In this document: in pieces, positions 15,863 to 25,097 of the stretch
How the letters are laid out: each line of letters starts with the position of its first letter
Numbering within the stretch: the stretch's first letter is position 1
From: JALORV01 sp963769745
GTDB taxonomy: Bacteria; Pseudomonadota; Gammaproteobacteria; Burkholderiales; Burkholderiaceae_F
Assembly (NCBI GenBank): GCA_963769745.1
Contig: CAVYNB010000041.1
Coordinates: forward strand, 62,001 to 126,000
Direction of reading: 5' to 3'
DNA length: 64,000 nt
Notes under the pieces: model-generated
The model's database searches: none
Told to the model about the DNA's origin: nothing
Seen by the model: the letters and a program-made list of their open reading frames with translations, nothing else
Position numbers and translations under genes: made by a program

Positions 15863-16288
15863 ATGGCGGTGGAACGCACTCTGTCGATCATCAAACCCGA
15901 TGCTGTCGCGAAGAATGTGATCGGGAAAATCTACTCGCGGTTCGAGACGAACGGGCTCAAGGTCGTCGCGGCCCGCATGGCGCGGCTGTCCCGCAGTGAA
16001 GCCGAAGGCTTCTATGCGGTCCATCGCGAGCGACCGTTCTTCAAGGACCTGGTCGACTTCATGGTGTCCGGACCGGTCATGATCCAGGTGCTCGAGGGCG
16101 AAAGCGCCATCGCAAAGAACCGGGAACTGATGGGGGCGACGGACCCGAAGAAGGCCGCCGCGGGCACGATCCGTGCGGACTTCGCAGAGAGCATCGATGC
16201 CAACGCGGTGCACGGTTCCGACGGCGAGGACACGGCGCGTATCGAGATCGGGTACTTCTTCCCGCAAATGGCGGTGTATTCGCGCTGA
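15863..16288 (+). CDS. ndk: Nucleoside diphosphate kinase
   Basis: A 141-residue enzyme that transfers phosphate between nucleoside triphosphates and diphosphates. The phosphohistidine is H117 in NAVHGSDG, and the N-terminal ERTLSIIKPDAV and the GATDPKKAAAGTIR block are standard. It heads the betaproteobacterial run to rlmN, pilF, rodZ and ispG, and rlmN starts 11 bases after its stop. Confidence 0.98.
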   Translation: MAVERTLSIIKPDAVAKNVIGKIYSRFETNGLKVVAARMARLSRSEAEGFYAVHRERPFFKDLVDFMVSGPVMIQVLEGESAIAKNRELMGATDPKKAAAGTIRADFAESIDANAVHGSDGEDTARIEIGYFFPQMAVYSR

Positions 16289-16299
16289 ACGAACCCTTG

Positions 16300-17415
16300 A
16301 TGGAACGCGTCAATCTTCTCGGCCTCGATGTTGCGGCGCTGACGGAATACACCGAAGCGCTCGGTGAAAAGCCGTTCCGCGCGCGCCAGCTCGCGCGCTG
16401 GATCCATCGACGCGGTGCCGGGAGCTTCGACGCGATGTCGGACCTGGCCAAGTCACTCCGGGCAAAGCTTGCGGAACACGCGGCGATCGCGGCGCCGGCC
16501 GTGGTGCGCGACTCCACCTCGTCCGACGGCACACGCAAGTGGCTGCTCGACGTCGGTGCCGGCAATGCCATCGAGACCGTCTTCATTCCGGAGGACGACC
16601 GCGGCACGTTGTGCGTTTCATCGCAGGCGGGCTGTGCAGTCAACTGTGTCTTCTGCTCGACCGGGCGCCAGGGCTTCAGTCGCAACCTGACGACGGCCGA
16701 GATCGTCGGCCAGCTGTGGTGGGCCGAGCACGCGCTGAGGCGCTCACTGGAGCTGGACACCGAAGGCGAGCGCGTCATCAGCAACGTGGTCATGATGGGC
16801 ATGGGCGAGCCCCTGCAGAACTACGAAGCCCTCCTGCCGGCGTTGCGCCTCATGCTCGACGACAACGCCTACGGCCTGTCGCGACGGCGCGTGACCGTAT
16901 CGACGTCGGGGATGGTGCCGCAGATCGATCGCCTCGGTGCCGATTGCCCGGTCGCGCTGGCAGTGTCGCTGCATGCGCCGAATGACGCGCTGCGCGACGA
17001 ACTGGTGCCGCTCAACCGCAAGTACCCCCTGCGCGAGCTGATGGCCGCCTGCCGGCGTTACCTGCGCGTCGCGCCGCGCGACTTCATCACCTTCGAGTAC
17101 GTGATGCTCGATGGCGTAAACGACGCCGATGAACAGGCCGACGAACTGGTCGCGCTGGTCCGGGATGTTCCGTGCAAGTTCAACCTGATCCCGTTCAATA
17201 CCTTCCCGGACGCCGGACTCGAGCGGTCCCCGGTCGAGCGTGTGCGCTCCTTCGCGCAGCGACTGGCCGATGCGGGCATCGTCACGACGGTGCGACGCAC
17301 CCGCGGTGACGATATCGATGCGGCCTGTGGCCAACTGGCGGGTGAGGTGCAGGACCGCACCCGACGCGTGGCGCGTGAACGTGCAATACCCATCGCTGTC
17401 GCCGATGGCCGATAA
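16300..17415 (+). CDS. rlmN: Dual-specificity RNA methyltransferase RlmN
   Basis: A 371-residue radical SAM enzyme that methylates C2 of A2503 in 23S rRNA and A37 in some tRNAs. The [4Fe-4S] motif CxxxCxxC is C112, C116 and C119 (GCAVNCVFC). C343 in DAACGQL is the likely second catalytic cysteine that forms the protein-RNA intermediate, with C119's neighbourhood holding the cluster. NVVMMGMGEPLQNYE is the family signature. ATG at 16300 directly follows an in-frame TTG at 16297. Confidence 0.96.
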   Translation: MERVNLLGLDVAALTEYTEALGEKPFRARQLARWIHRRGAGSFDAMSDLAKSLRAKLAEHAAIAAPAVVRDSTSSDGTRKWLLDVGAGNAIETVFIPEDDRGTLCVSSQAGCAVNCVFCSTGRQGFSRNLTTAEIVGQLWWAEHALRRSLELDTEGERVISNVVMMGMGEPLQNYEALLPALRLMLDDNAYGLSRRRVTVSTSGMVPQIDRLGADCPVALAVSLHAPNDALRDELVPLNRKYPLRELMAACRRYLRVAPRDFITFEYVMLDGVNDADEQADELVALVRDVPCKFNLIPFNTFPDAGLERSPVERVRSFAQRLADAGIVTTVRRTRGDDIDAACGQLAGEVQDRTRRVARERAIPIAVADGR

Positions 17416-17437
17416 CGGTATCCCCGGGAGGCTAGGC

Positions 17438-18253
17438 ATGCGAGGCGGACTGAAAACGCGGCTGCTCGTTGTGGTCTGTGCCGCCTTCATGGCGGCATGC
17501 ACGACCACCACCGTCACGACATCCAGTGGCGAAGTGGTGTCGACGACGCAGTCGGGTGGCGCGGGTGCATCGCCCGCAGTCACGAAGGGCCGGGCACGCG
17601 CGCGGGTGGAACTGGCGGCCGGCTATTTCCGCAACGGACAACTGGCCGTGGCGCTCGAGGAAGCCAAGCGCGCTGTCCAGATTGATCCGACCTTCGCGGA
17701 TGCCTATGGACTGCTGGGCCTCATTTACATGGAACTCGAAGATCGACGCGCCGCCGAGGAGAATTTTCAACGCGCACTGCAACTCGATCCGTCGAATTCG
17801 GACCTGAACAACAACTACGGGTGGTATCTGTGCCAGACCGGTCGCGAACGCGAATCGATCGCTTACTTCCAGCGTTCGCTGCGAGATCCTCTCTACGCCA
17901 CTCCCGCGCGCGCAAATTTCAATGCCGGGCACTGCCTGCTTCGAGTCAAGGACTATTCCGGCGCCGAGCCCTACCTGCGCAGATCGTTAGAACTCGATGC
18001 CACCAGCGTCACCACCAAATACGAACTCGCACGCCTGTACCTGGCGACCGGGCAGACGGATCGCGCTTCGTTCTACTACGGGCTGCTGGTGAAATCCGCC
18101 GAAGCCTCGCCCGAGACGGTCTGGCTTGGATTGAAGGTCGCGCGCGCACAGGGTGACTTGCGCACGGAAACGCGACTGGCGAGCGAACTGCGCACCCGGT
18201 TCCCCAGTTCCAAGGAGGCCGGCATGCTTGCGCGCGGGGCATTCGATGAGTGA
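17438..18253 (+). CDS. pilF: Type IV pilus lipoprotein PilF/PilW
   Basis: A 271-residue lipoprotein with lipidation at Cys21 (FMAAC) followed by a Thr-rich linker and about six tetratricopeptide repeats from residue 53 (ARVELAAGYFRNGQLAVALE, then IDPTFADAYGLLGLIYMEL). PilF carries the PilQ secretin to the outer membrane and stabilises its multimer. The start is set by GGGAGG six bases before ATG 17438; an in-frame ATG at 17405 lies within rlmN and would spoil the signal peptide. Its last eight bases overlap rodZ. Confidence 0.9.
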   Translation: MRGGLKTRLLVVVCAAFMAACTTTTVTTSSGEVVSTTQSGGAGASPAVTKGRARARVELAAGYFRNGQLAVALEEAKRAVQIDPTFADAYGLLGLIYMELEDRRAAEENFQRALQLDPSNSDLNNNYGWYLCQTGRERESIAYFQRSLRDPLYATPARANFNAGHCLLRVKDYSGAEPYLRRSLELDATSVTTKYELARLYLATGQTDRASFYYGLLVKSAEASPETVWLGLKVARAQGDLRTETRLASELRTRFPSSKEAGMLARGAFDE

Positions 18254-19121
18254 CGATGCCGACACGGCGGCTTCCAGTGTGGACGCACAGGCATCCACGG
18301 CAGCCGAGGCGCCGCTGCCGCCCACGTCCTTCGGTGCACGCCTGCAGTGGGAACGCGAGCAGGCCGGACTGACCGTCACTGACGTCGCGGCGCGACTGCG
18401 CCTGCATCCGAACCAGATCCGGGCCATCGAGCAGGAGTCACTCGGCGCGCTGCCCGAGCCTGCTTATGTGCGCGGTTTCGTGCGCAGCTACGCCCGCATC
18501 GTCAATGCAGATCCGGTGCCGCTGCTGGACGATCTGTCCACGAAGATTGTTCCGGCCGAACGTTCGGTCGTCGACGGGATGGCCCAGCCGCGGGACTACT
18601 CACCGGTTCGGGCCGCTGCGCGGGAACAGGCCTCGCGCCGTTTCGTCGTGCTGGGGGCAGTGCTGGTGCTGATCGCGCTGGGCGCTCTGGGCTGGTACGC
18701 GAACCGACAGCAGGCGGAAACGCGTGCAACCGTGGCGCCGACGACGCCGGCCGCGGTGCCCCCGGTCGCGACGACCCCACCGGCTGTAGTTCCTGCGGTC
18801 GCGCCTGCGTCGGTGGCGGATGCAGCGCCCGCCGCGGCGGGGTCGGCCAGCGATAGCGCGGCCGTCATGGAGCCGGTTGCGCCACCGCCGTTGCTGAAGC
18901 TCCGCTTCACCGGACCCTCGTGGGCCGAGGTCAAGGACGCCGAGGGCAAGGTGCTGCACTCACAACACAACTCGCCCGGCGCCGAATACGTCATCGAAGG
19001 CACGCCGCCGTTCTACGTCGTCATCGGTGATGCCACCAAGACGACGGTCGAAGTGCGTGGCGAAATCTTCGACATGGCGCCTCACACGAAGCAGTACGTG
19101 GCGCGCTTCACGATCAACTGA
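18246..19121 (+). CDS. rodZ: Cytoskeletal protein RodZ
   Basis: A 291-residue single-pass membrane protein that links MreB to the cell-wall synthesis machinery and keeps rod shape. An N-terminal Cro/CI-like helix-turn-helix (FGARLQWEREQAGLTVTDVA, about residues 30-95) precedes a transmembrane helix (LGAVLVLIALGALGWY, about 135-150), a periplasmic Pro/Ala/Thr-rich linker and a C-terminal beta domain (LKLRFTGPSWAEVKD), the DUF4115 type. Translation is probably coupled to pilF. Confidence 0.92.
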   Translation: MSDDADTAASSVDAQASTAAEAPLPPTSFGARLQWEREQAGLTVTDVAARLRLHPNQIRAIEQESLGALPEPAYVRGFVRSYARIVNADPVPLLDDLSTKIVPAERSVVDGMAQPRDYSPVRAAAREQASRRFVVLGAVLVLIALGALGWYANRQQAETRATVAPTTPAAVPPVATTPPAVVPAVAPASVADAAPAAAGSASDSAAVMEPVAPPPLLKLRFTGPSWAEVKDAEGKVLHSQHNSPGAEYVIEGTPPFYVVIGDATKTTVEVRGEIFDMAPHTKQYVARFTIN

Positions 19122-19128
19122 GATCGGG

Positions 19129-20415
19129 ATGAACCAGCCGATCGAACCCCTCGACTGTCTGCCGGCGGCGGCTCGCCCGGCCCGTCGGCGGCCGACTCGG
19201 CAGGTCGAACTGCGCTGGGGTGCGCGTGTCGTGAAAATCGGGGCGGACGCTCCGGTGCTTGTGCAGTCGATGACCAACACCGACACGGCAGACGCAATTG
19301 CGACCGCCGTTCAGGTCAAGGAACTGGCTCAGGCCGGTTCCGAGGCCGTGCGCATCACGGTGAATTCTCCCGAGGCCGCGGCCGAAGTGGCTGCGGTCCG
19401 CGAGCAGCTCGATCGCATGGGCATCGATGTGCCGTTGATCGGCGACTTCCATTACAACGGGCACAAGCTGCTCACGCAGCATCCCGGCTGTGCGCAGGCA
19501 CTGTCGAAGTACCGCATCAACCCGGGCAACGTCGGCAAGGGCGTGCGGCGCGAGGACAACTTTGCACAGATGATCGAAGTGGCCTGCCGCAACGGCAAGC
19601 CGGTGCGCATCGGTGTCAACTGGGGCTCGCTCGACCAGGAACTGCTGGCCCGCATGATGGACGAAAACGCCGCGCGCGCCGCGCCGTGGGATGCCGGCGC
19701 AGTCCTGCGCGAGGCGCTGGTGCGTTCGGCGATCGAGAATGCCGAGCGCGCCGAGGAGCTCGGACTGCCGGGCGATCGCATCTGCCTGTCGGCCAAGGTC
19801 AGCGGCGTGCAGGACCTGATTGCCGTGTATCGCACGCTGTCGCAGCGCTGCGACTACCCGCTTCATCTCGGCCTGACCGAAGCCGGCATGGGCAGCAAGG
19901 GCATCGTGGCGTCGACCGCTGCACTTGCGGTGCTGTTGCAGGAGGGCATCGGCGACACGATACGGGTGTCGCTGACGCCGGCGCCGGGCGAGGCGCGCAC
20001 GCGCGAAGTCCAGGTCGCGCAGGAAATCCTCCAGACCCTGGGCCTGCGCGCCTTCACGCCGCTGGTCGTGGCCTGCCCCGGCTGCGGACGTACGACCAGC
20101 ACGTTCTTCCAGGAACTGGCTGACTCGATCCAGACCTGGCTGCGCGGCCAGATGCCGATCTGGCGCCGCGATCACCCGGGCGTGGAGTCGATGAGCGTCG
20201 CTGTCATGGGCTGCGTGGTCAACGGGCCCGGGGAAAGCAAGCATGCCAATATCGGCATCAGCCTGCCCGGCTCCGGGGAAGCGCCGGTGGCACCGGTGTT
20301 CGTCGACGGAGTTCGCACCGTGACGCTGAAGGGCGATCACATCGCCGAGGAATTCCAGGCGATTGTCGATGACTACGTGCGCCGGAAGTACGTGCGCGCG
20401 ACGACTCCGGCCTGA
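19129..20415 (+). CDS. ispG: (E)-4-hydroxy-3-methylbut-2-enyl-diphosphate synthase
   Basis: A 428-residue [4Fe-4S] enzyme of the methylerythritol phosphate pathway to isoprenoids. The cluster ligands are C316 and C319 (ACPGCGRTTS) and C362 (GCVVNGPGE), with the conserved Glu in the same GPGE motif. The N-terminal barrel includes VLVQSMTNTDTAD and IGDFHYNGHKLL. The long insert after residue 230 is normal for proteobacterial IspG. hisS follows after six bases. Confidence 0.97.
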   Translation: MNQPIEPLDCLPAAARPARRRPTRQVELRWGARVVKIGADAPVLVQSMTNTDTADAIATAVQVKELAQAGSEAVRITVNSPEAAAEVAAVREQLDRMGIDVPLIGDFHYNGHKLLTQHPGCAQALSKYRINPGNVGKGVRREDNFAQMIEVACRNGKPVRIGVNWGSLDQELLARMMDENAARAAPWDAGAVLREALVRSAIENAERAEELGLPGDRICLSAKVSGVQDLIAVYRTLSQRCDYPLHLGLTEAGMGSKGIVASTAALAVLLQEGIGDTIRVSLTPAPGEARTREVQVAQEILQTLGLRAFTPLVVACPGCGRTTSTFFQELADSIQTWLRGQMPIWRRDHPGVESMSVAVMGCVVNGPGESKHANIGISLPGSGEAPVAPVFVDGVRTVTLKGDHIAEEFQAIVDDYVRRKYVRATTPA

Positions 20416-20421
20416 CCGACG

Positions 20422-21759
20422 ATGGCCACTCGCAAACTTGCCGGTGTGCGCGGCATGAACGACCTGTTGCCGGCCGACTCCGCACTGTGGGAGTGGTTCG
20501 AGGCGCGTGTTGCCGACTGGCTCAAGAGCTACGGCTATCAGCAGATCCGCACGCCGATCGTCGAACATACGGAGCTCTTCGTGCGCGGCATCGGCGAGGT
20601 CACCGACATCGTCGAGAAGGAGATGTACTCCTTCGAGGACAAACTCAACGGCGAGAAACTGACGCTCAGGCCCGAATTCACCGCCGGCGTGATCCGCGCG
20701 GTGGTCGAGCACAACCTCACCTACGACGCCCCCAAGCGTGTCTGGTCGATGGGACCCGTGTTCCGGCACGAGCGTCCACAGCGCGGACGCTACCGGCAGT
20801 TCTACCAGGTCAACGTGGAGGCGGTCGGCTTCGCGGGTCCGGATATCGATGCCGAGCTGATCGTCATGCTGGCGCGTCTCTGGAAGATCCTCGGGATCGA
20901 CCGCATTGGCCGCGTGCGGCTCGAGATCAACTGCCTCGGGCAGGCCGATGAGCGGGCGCGGCACCGCGCCGACCTGATCGCGCATCTGTCTCGACACGAG
21001 TCCCGGCTTGACGCCGAAGCCCGGCGCCGACTGCACACGAACCCGCTGCGCATCCTGGACAGCAAGAATCCGGACCTGGCGGAGGTCATTGCCCTCGCGC
21101 CTCGCATCACCGACTACCTCGGTGACGAATCGCGTGCCCACTTCGAGGGCCTGCAGTCGCTGCTGCGGGCGGCCGGCATCGAGTTCACCGTCAACCCGCG
21201 CATGGTGCGCGGACTCGACTACTACAACCTCACGGTGTTCGAGTGGATCACCGACGCACTCGGGGCGCAGGGGACGCTGTGCGGCGGGGGCCGTTACGAC
21301 CCGCTGATCGAACGCCTGGGTGGCAAACCGACGCCGGGCATCGGTTTCGGCATGGGCATCGAGCGCGTCATCGAACTTCTGCGCGAGAGCGCGTCGGTCG
21401 ATGTGAACGCGGCCACCGATGCCTATGTCCTGCATCAGGGCGGGGTGACGCAGCAGCCGGCCTTCCTGCTCGCCGAGCGACTGCGGGACGCCGGCATCGA
21501 CGTGATCCTGCATGCGGGCGATGCCAGCCTGAAATCGCAGATGAAGAAGGCCGATGCGAGTGGCGCCGAATATGCCGTGATCGTCGGCGAGGCCGAGGCA
21601 GTGGCCGGTGCGGCGGCGGTGAAAGCGCTGCGCGCTGCCAATCCGTCCGTGCCATTTTCCGAGCAGCGTATCGTGCCGCTCGACCAGATTCCCGAGGCGC
21701 TGGTGGACGCGCTGACACGCAACGACGACGAACAGGAAGACGATGGCGTACGACCTTGA
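20422..21759 (+). CDS. hisS: Histidyl-tRNA synthetase
   Basis: A 445-residue class II synthetase charging tRNA-His. It begins with the family segment VRGMNDLLPADSALWEW, carries motif 2 around RPEFTAGVIRAV and FRHERPQRGRYRQFYQ, the histidine-A motif GLDYYNLTVFEW, and motif 3 GIGFGMGIERVIELL. A C-terminal anticodon-binding domain follows. It overlaps yfgM by 17 bases, so the two are co-translated. Confidence 0.98.
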   Translation: MATRKLAGVRGMNDLLPADSALWEWFEARVADWLKSYGYQQIRTPIVEHTELFVRGIGEVTDIVEKEMYSFEDKLNGEKLTLRPEFTAGVIRAVVEHNLTYDAPKRVWSMGPVFRHERPQRGRYRQFYQVNVEAVGFAGPDIDAELIVMLARLWKILGIDRIGRVRLEINCLGQADERARHRADLIAHLSRHESRLDAEARRRLHTNPLRILDSKNPDLAEVIALAPRITDYLGDESRAHFEGLQSLLRAAGIEFTVNPRMVRGLDYYNLTVFEWITDALGAQGTLCGGGRYDPLIERLGGKPTPGIGFGMGIERVIELLRESASVDVNAATDAYVLHQGGVTQQPAFLLAERLRDAGIDVILHAGDASLKSQMKKADASGAEYAVIVGEAEAVAGAAAVKALRAANPSVPFSEQRIVPLDQIPEALVDALTRNDDEQEDDGVRP

Positions 21760-22381
21760 AGAACAAGAGCAACTGGCCGAGCTGAAGGCCTGGTGGCAGA
21801 AGTACGGCAACCTGGTGTTGACCGCGGTGACTGCCGTGCTGCTGGCGTTCGCTGCCTACAACGGCTGGCGCTGGTACGAGCGCGAACAGGCCAGGTCGGC
21901 GGCGGGCATCTATGGCCAGCTGGAGCAGGCCGTACAGGCGCGCGACGCCGCCAAGGTGCAGACACTGGCAAGTTCGATCGTGGAGCACTACGGACGCTCC
22001 ATCTACGCCGTGCTGGGAGCGCTGCAGGCGGCGAAGCTGAATGCGGAGAGCGGTGATCTGCCGAAGGCGGTCGAACAGCTGCGCTGGGTCATCGACAAGT
22101 CGGGACACGACGAGCTGACCATGATTGCGCGCGTCCGCCTGGCCGGTGTCCTGCTCGACGAGAAGAAATACGACCAGGCATTGCAGGCGCTGAACTTCGA
22201 TGCTCCCGCGACCTATCTGCCGACGGTGCTGGACCGGCGCGGTGACGTGCTGGCAGCACAGAACAAGAACGAAGAGGCGCGTGCCGCCTACGCGGAAGCG
22301 CTCGCCAAGGCGGATGCCCAGCATCCGCTGCGGGCCATCATCCAGCTCAAGCTCGACGCGCTGCCGCCGGCGACATCATGA
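21743..22381 (+). CDS. yfgM: YfgM-like membrane TPR protein
   Basis: A 212-residue inner-membrane protein with a cytoplasmic start (YDLEEQEQLAELKAWWQKYG), one transmembrane helix at about residues 23-42 and a periplasmic tetratricopeptide-type domain. In E. coli, YfgM associates with PpiD and SecYEG in handing over secreted proteins. The position between hisS and bamB is conserved. It overlaps hisS by 17 bases and bamB by four. Confidence 0.9.
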   Translation: MAYDLEEQEQLAELKAWWQKYGNLVLTAVTAVLLAFAAYNGWRWYEREQARSAAGIYGQLEQAVQARDAAKVQTLASSIVEHYGRSIYAVLGALQAAKLNAESGDLPKAVEQLRWVIDKSGHDELTMIARVRLAGVLLDEKKYDQALQALNFDAPATYLPTVLDRRGDVLAAQNKNEEARAAYAEALAKADAQHPLRAIIQLKLDALPPATS

Positions 22382-23574
22382 CCGTCGTGGAGCGCCGTTT
22401 GCAGCAGCACCTTGCCGCCGGCGCCGGTCGTGCGCTGTCGGTATCGCTCGTTTGCCTGGTGCTGGCCGGTTGTTCCTCCATGCCGTCCTGGATGCCGTCG
22501 TGGCTGGGGGGCTCGCCGAGCAGGTCGGCGGAGCCCGCGCCGCTGGTCGAGTTCTCGCCTTCGCTGACGCCCCAGGTGGCCTGGCGCACCAATGTCGGAT
22601 CGTCGCGCAACGCGGTCCTGCAGCCGGCGGTGCTCGAAAACGCCATCTACGCAGCGAGCGCGAGCGGGTCGGTGGTGCGGATCGGCCCGAACGGTGAAAC
22701 AGTGTGGCGCACGGAGACGAACGTCGCGATCTCCGGCGGCGTCGGCAGTGACGGATTCGTGGTCGCGGTCGGCAGTGCGCGCGGCGAAGTCATTACCCTC
22801 GGCGCAGACGGCAAGGAACTCTGGCGCGCCCAGGTGAGCGGAGTCGTGCAGTCGCCGCCGTTGGTGGGTCGGGGACTGGTCATCGTGCGCGCTTCCGATC
22901 ACCGGATTTCGGCGTTTGATTCCACCAGCGGCAAGCGCCGCTGGAACTATCAGCGCACGACGCCGGCACTGACGCTGCAGTCGCCCACTGAGATGGCCTT
23001 TGCCGGTGAGCTGGTCGCTGCGGGTTTTCCCAGCGGGCGGCTGGTGATGCTGGCTGCGGCAAACGGCACCGTGCGCTGGGACGTCCCGGTCGCGGAGCCG
23101 CGCGGTTCGTCCGAAGTCGAGCGCCTGACCGATGTCATCGGCGCGCCGCTGGCGATCGGCGGCGACGTTTGCGCGGCGGCCTATCAGGGCCGGGTGGCGT
23201 GCTTCGAGGCGAGCAATGGCAACCTGCGCTGGGCGCGCGACCTCTCGGCCGGGTCCGGGGTCGGTGGCGACGCCCGTCGAATCTACGCGGTCGACGCCAA
23301 GTCGAACGTGGTCGCGTTCTCGTCTGCGACCGGTGCGAATGCCTGGCGGCAGGAAAAGCTGCTCAACCGGGACCTGACCACGCCACTGGCGCTGCGGCGC
23401 GCAGTGGTCGTCGGCGACTTTGCCGGGTATGTCCACTTTCTTTCGCCGGACGATGGAGCCTTCCTTGCGCGAGTTGCCCTGGGCAGTGAGATCAACGCGG
23501 CGCCGCGTGCGTTCGGCGGCGGGGCGATCGTGCAGACCCAGGACGGTACCGTTGCACTGCTGACCGTCGAGTGA
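22378..23574 (+). CDS. bamB: Outer-membrane assembly lipoprotein BamB
   Basis: A 398-residue beta-propeller lipoprotein of the BAM complex, which inserts beta-barrel proteins in the outer membrane. The lipobox LAGC places the acylated residue at Cys32; the cytoplasmic part of the signal peptide is longer than usual. Propeller blades are visible as repeated PQQ-like segments such as NGETVWRTET, DGKELWRAQVSG and SGKRRWNYQ. The ATG overlaps the yfgM stop. Confidence 0.95.
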   Translation: MTVVERRLQQHLAAGAGRALSVSLVCLVLAGCSSMPSWMPSWLGGSPSRSAEPAPLVEFSPSLTPQVAWRTNVGSSRNAVLQPAVLENAIYAASASGSVVRIGPNGETVWRTETNVAISGGVGSDGFVVAVGSARGEVITLGADGKELWRAQVSGVVQSPPLVGRGLVIVRASDHRISAFDSTSGKRRWNYQRTTPALTLQSPTEMAFAGELVAAGFPSGRLVMLAAANGTVRWDVPVAEPRGSSEVERLTDVIGAPLAIGGDVCAAAYQGRVACFEASNGNLRWARDLSAGSGVGGDARRIYAVDAKSNVVAFSSATGANAWRQEKLLNRDLTTPLALRRAVVVGDFAGYVHFLSPDDGAFLARVALGSEINAAPRAFGGGAIVQTQDGTVALLTVE

Positions 23575-23619
23575 CGCGGCCCGGCAGCGTGATCCGACCG
23601 AACCCTTGAACCGCGTCCG

Positions 23620-24957
23620 ATGAAACCGGTCATCGCGCTCGTCGGCCGACCTAACGTCGGCAAGTCGACGTTGTTCAATCGCCTGACGCGCTCGCGCGCG
23701 GCTTTGGTCGCCGATTTCCCGGGGCTGACGCGGGATCGTCACTATGGCGACGGCCGCGTCGGGCCGCGCGACTACATCGTCATCGACACCGGCGGGTTCG
23801 AGCCGCTGAATGCCGAGGGCATTGCCCGGGAAATGGCAGCGCAGGCCGAGCAGGCGATCGCCGAAAGCGATGCGATCGTCTTCGTGCTCGATGCGCGCGA
23901 GGGCGTGACGGCCCAGGATCGTCGCATCGGTGAGCGCCTGCGCGTGACCGGGCGACCGGTGGTCCTCGCCGTGAACAAGGCCGAGGGCCTTGCGTCCGAG
24001 GCGACCGCGGAGTTTCACGAACTCGGACTCGGTGAACCGCACGCGGTCTCGGCTGCGCACGGTGAAGGGGTGCGCGACCTGATGGACCTCGCGCTTGGTC
24101 CCTTTGTCGTGGCGGAGGCAGAGACAGTCGACGACGCGGCGACTGCGGCGGGACAACGACGCATCCGCGTCGCGGTGGTCGGGCGCCCGAATGTCGGCAA
24201 GTCCACGATGATCAATGCCCTGCTCGGCGAGGAACGGTTGATCGCCTTCGATCAGCCGGGCACGACGCGCGATGCCATCGAGGTCGAGTTCGAGTTCGAC
24301 GGCCGGCCGTACACGCTGATCGACACGGCGGGACTGCGCCGCCGCGGCAAGGTCTTCGAGGCCGTGGAGAAGTTCTCGGTGGTCAAGACGCTGCAGGCGA
24401 TCGCCGACTCCAACGTCGTGATCCTCCTGCTCGATGCGTCGGCCGAGATCTCGGACCAGGATGCTCACATCGCCGGCTACGTGCTTGAGAGCGGCCGCGC
24501 ACTGGTCATCGCCATCAACAAGTGGGACGGGCTCGACGAGTACCAGCGTGACCGCATCAAGCGTGAGATCGAACGCAAGCTGCACTTCCTGCGCTGGGCC
24601 AAGGTTCACACGATCTCGGCACTCAAGCGCACCGGACTGTCGGCGGTCATGCGCTCGGTGACCGAAGCACACGCGGCGGCGTTTGCAAAGCTGCCGACGC
24701 CCAAGCTGACGCGCGCGCTGATGGCGGCAGTTACGCGCCAGATGCCGCCGCGCGCGGGCTCGCTGCGACCCAAGATGCGCTACGCGCACCAGGGTGGCAT
24801 GAATCCGCCGGTCATCGTGATCCACGGCAACTCGCTGAACCATGTCCCAGACAGCTACCGGCGCTACCTGGAGGGCCATTTCCGAGCCGAGTTCGAACTG
24901 GCCGGCACGCCGCTGCGAGTCGAATTCAGGACCGGGCGCAACCCCTATGTCAGCTGA
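23620..24957 (+). CDS. der: Ribosome biogenesis GTPase Der (EngA)
   Basis: A 445-residue protein with two GTPase domains in tandem, each with its P loop (GRPNVGKSTLFN at residues 8-19 and GRPNVGKSTMIN near 187), G3 (DTGG and DTAG) and G4 (NKAE and NKWD). The C-terminal KH-like domain ends the protein. Der acts in late 50S assembly. A terminator overlaps its last base, so der ends the run that starts at ndk. Confidence 0.97.
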   Translation: MKPVIALVGRPNVGKSTLFNRLTRSRAALVADFPGLTRDRHYGDGRVGPRDYIVIDTGGFEPLNAEGIAREMAAQAEQAIAESDAIVFVLDAREGVTAQDRRIGERLRVTGRPVVLAVNKAEGLASEATAEFHELGLGEPHAVSAAHGEGVRDLMDLALGPFVVAEAETVDDAATAAGQRRIRVAVVGRPNVGKSTMINALLGEERLIAFDQPGTTRDAIEVEFEFDGRPYTLIDTAGLRRRGKVFEAVEKFSVVKTLQAIADSNVVILLLDASAEISDQDAHIAGYVLESGRALVIAINKWDGLDEYQRDRIKREIERKLHFLRWAKVHTISALKRTGLSAVMRSVTEAHAAAFAKLPTPKLTRALMAAVTRQMPPRAGSLRPKMRYAHQGGMNPPVIVIHGNSLNHVPDSYRRYLEGHFRAEFELAGTPLRVEFRTGRNPYVS

Positions 24958-24985
24958 GGGCGTTGGTGGCCAAGGCCCTGCTTTT
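24957..24985 (+). terminator. Imperfect terminator after der
   Basis: AGGGC (24957-24961) pairs with GCCCT (24975-24979) and TTGG with CCAA inside, separated by one G-G mismatch, with a three-base loop; TTTT follows at 24982-24985. It starts at the last base of the der stop codon. Confidence 0.5.
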
Positions 24986-25038
24986 CCTATACATTGAACC
25001 GCGTGGTTCCGTCCCCATTTGCCAATCTGTGACGGTCG

Positions 25039-25057
25039 GTTCACTTCCTCCGTGAAC
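25039..25057 (+). promoter_or_regulatory. Hairpin in the hfq leader
   Basis: GTTCAC (25039-25044) and GTGAAC (25052-25057) form a six-pair stem around the loop TTCCTCC. The loop is complementary to a Shine-Dalgarno sequence, and hfq's own site is GGAG at about 25085. Downstream come AACAAG and AACAAA, the A-rich triplets bound by the distal face of Hfq. A role in autoregulation is inference. Confidence 0.35.
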
Positions 25058-25097
25058 TGAATACAACAAGCGGCGTCAAAGCGCTGGAGCCAACAAA

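Noticed and set aside
19114..21810. Minus-strand open frame of about 900 codons under ispG and hisS
   Set aside because: It is the antisense of two well-conserved genes, composed of His/Arg/Ala-rich sequence with no family similarity; such frames are expected where third positions are nearly all G or C.
22288..25044. Minus-strand open frame of about 900 codons under bamB and der
   Set aside because: Antisense shadow with Arg/His-rich low-complexity content and no recognisable domain.
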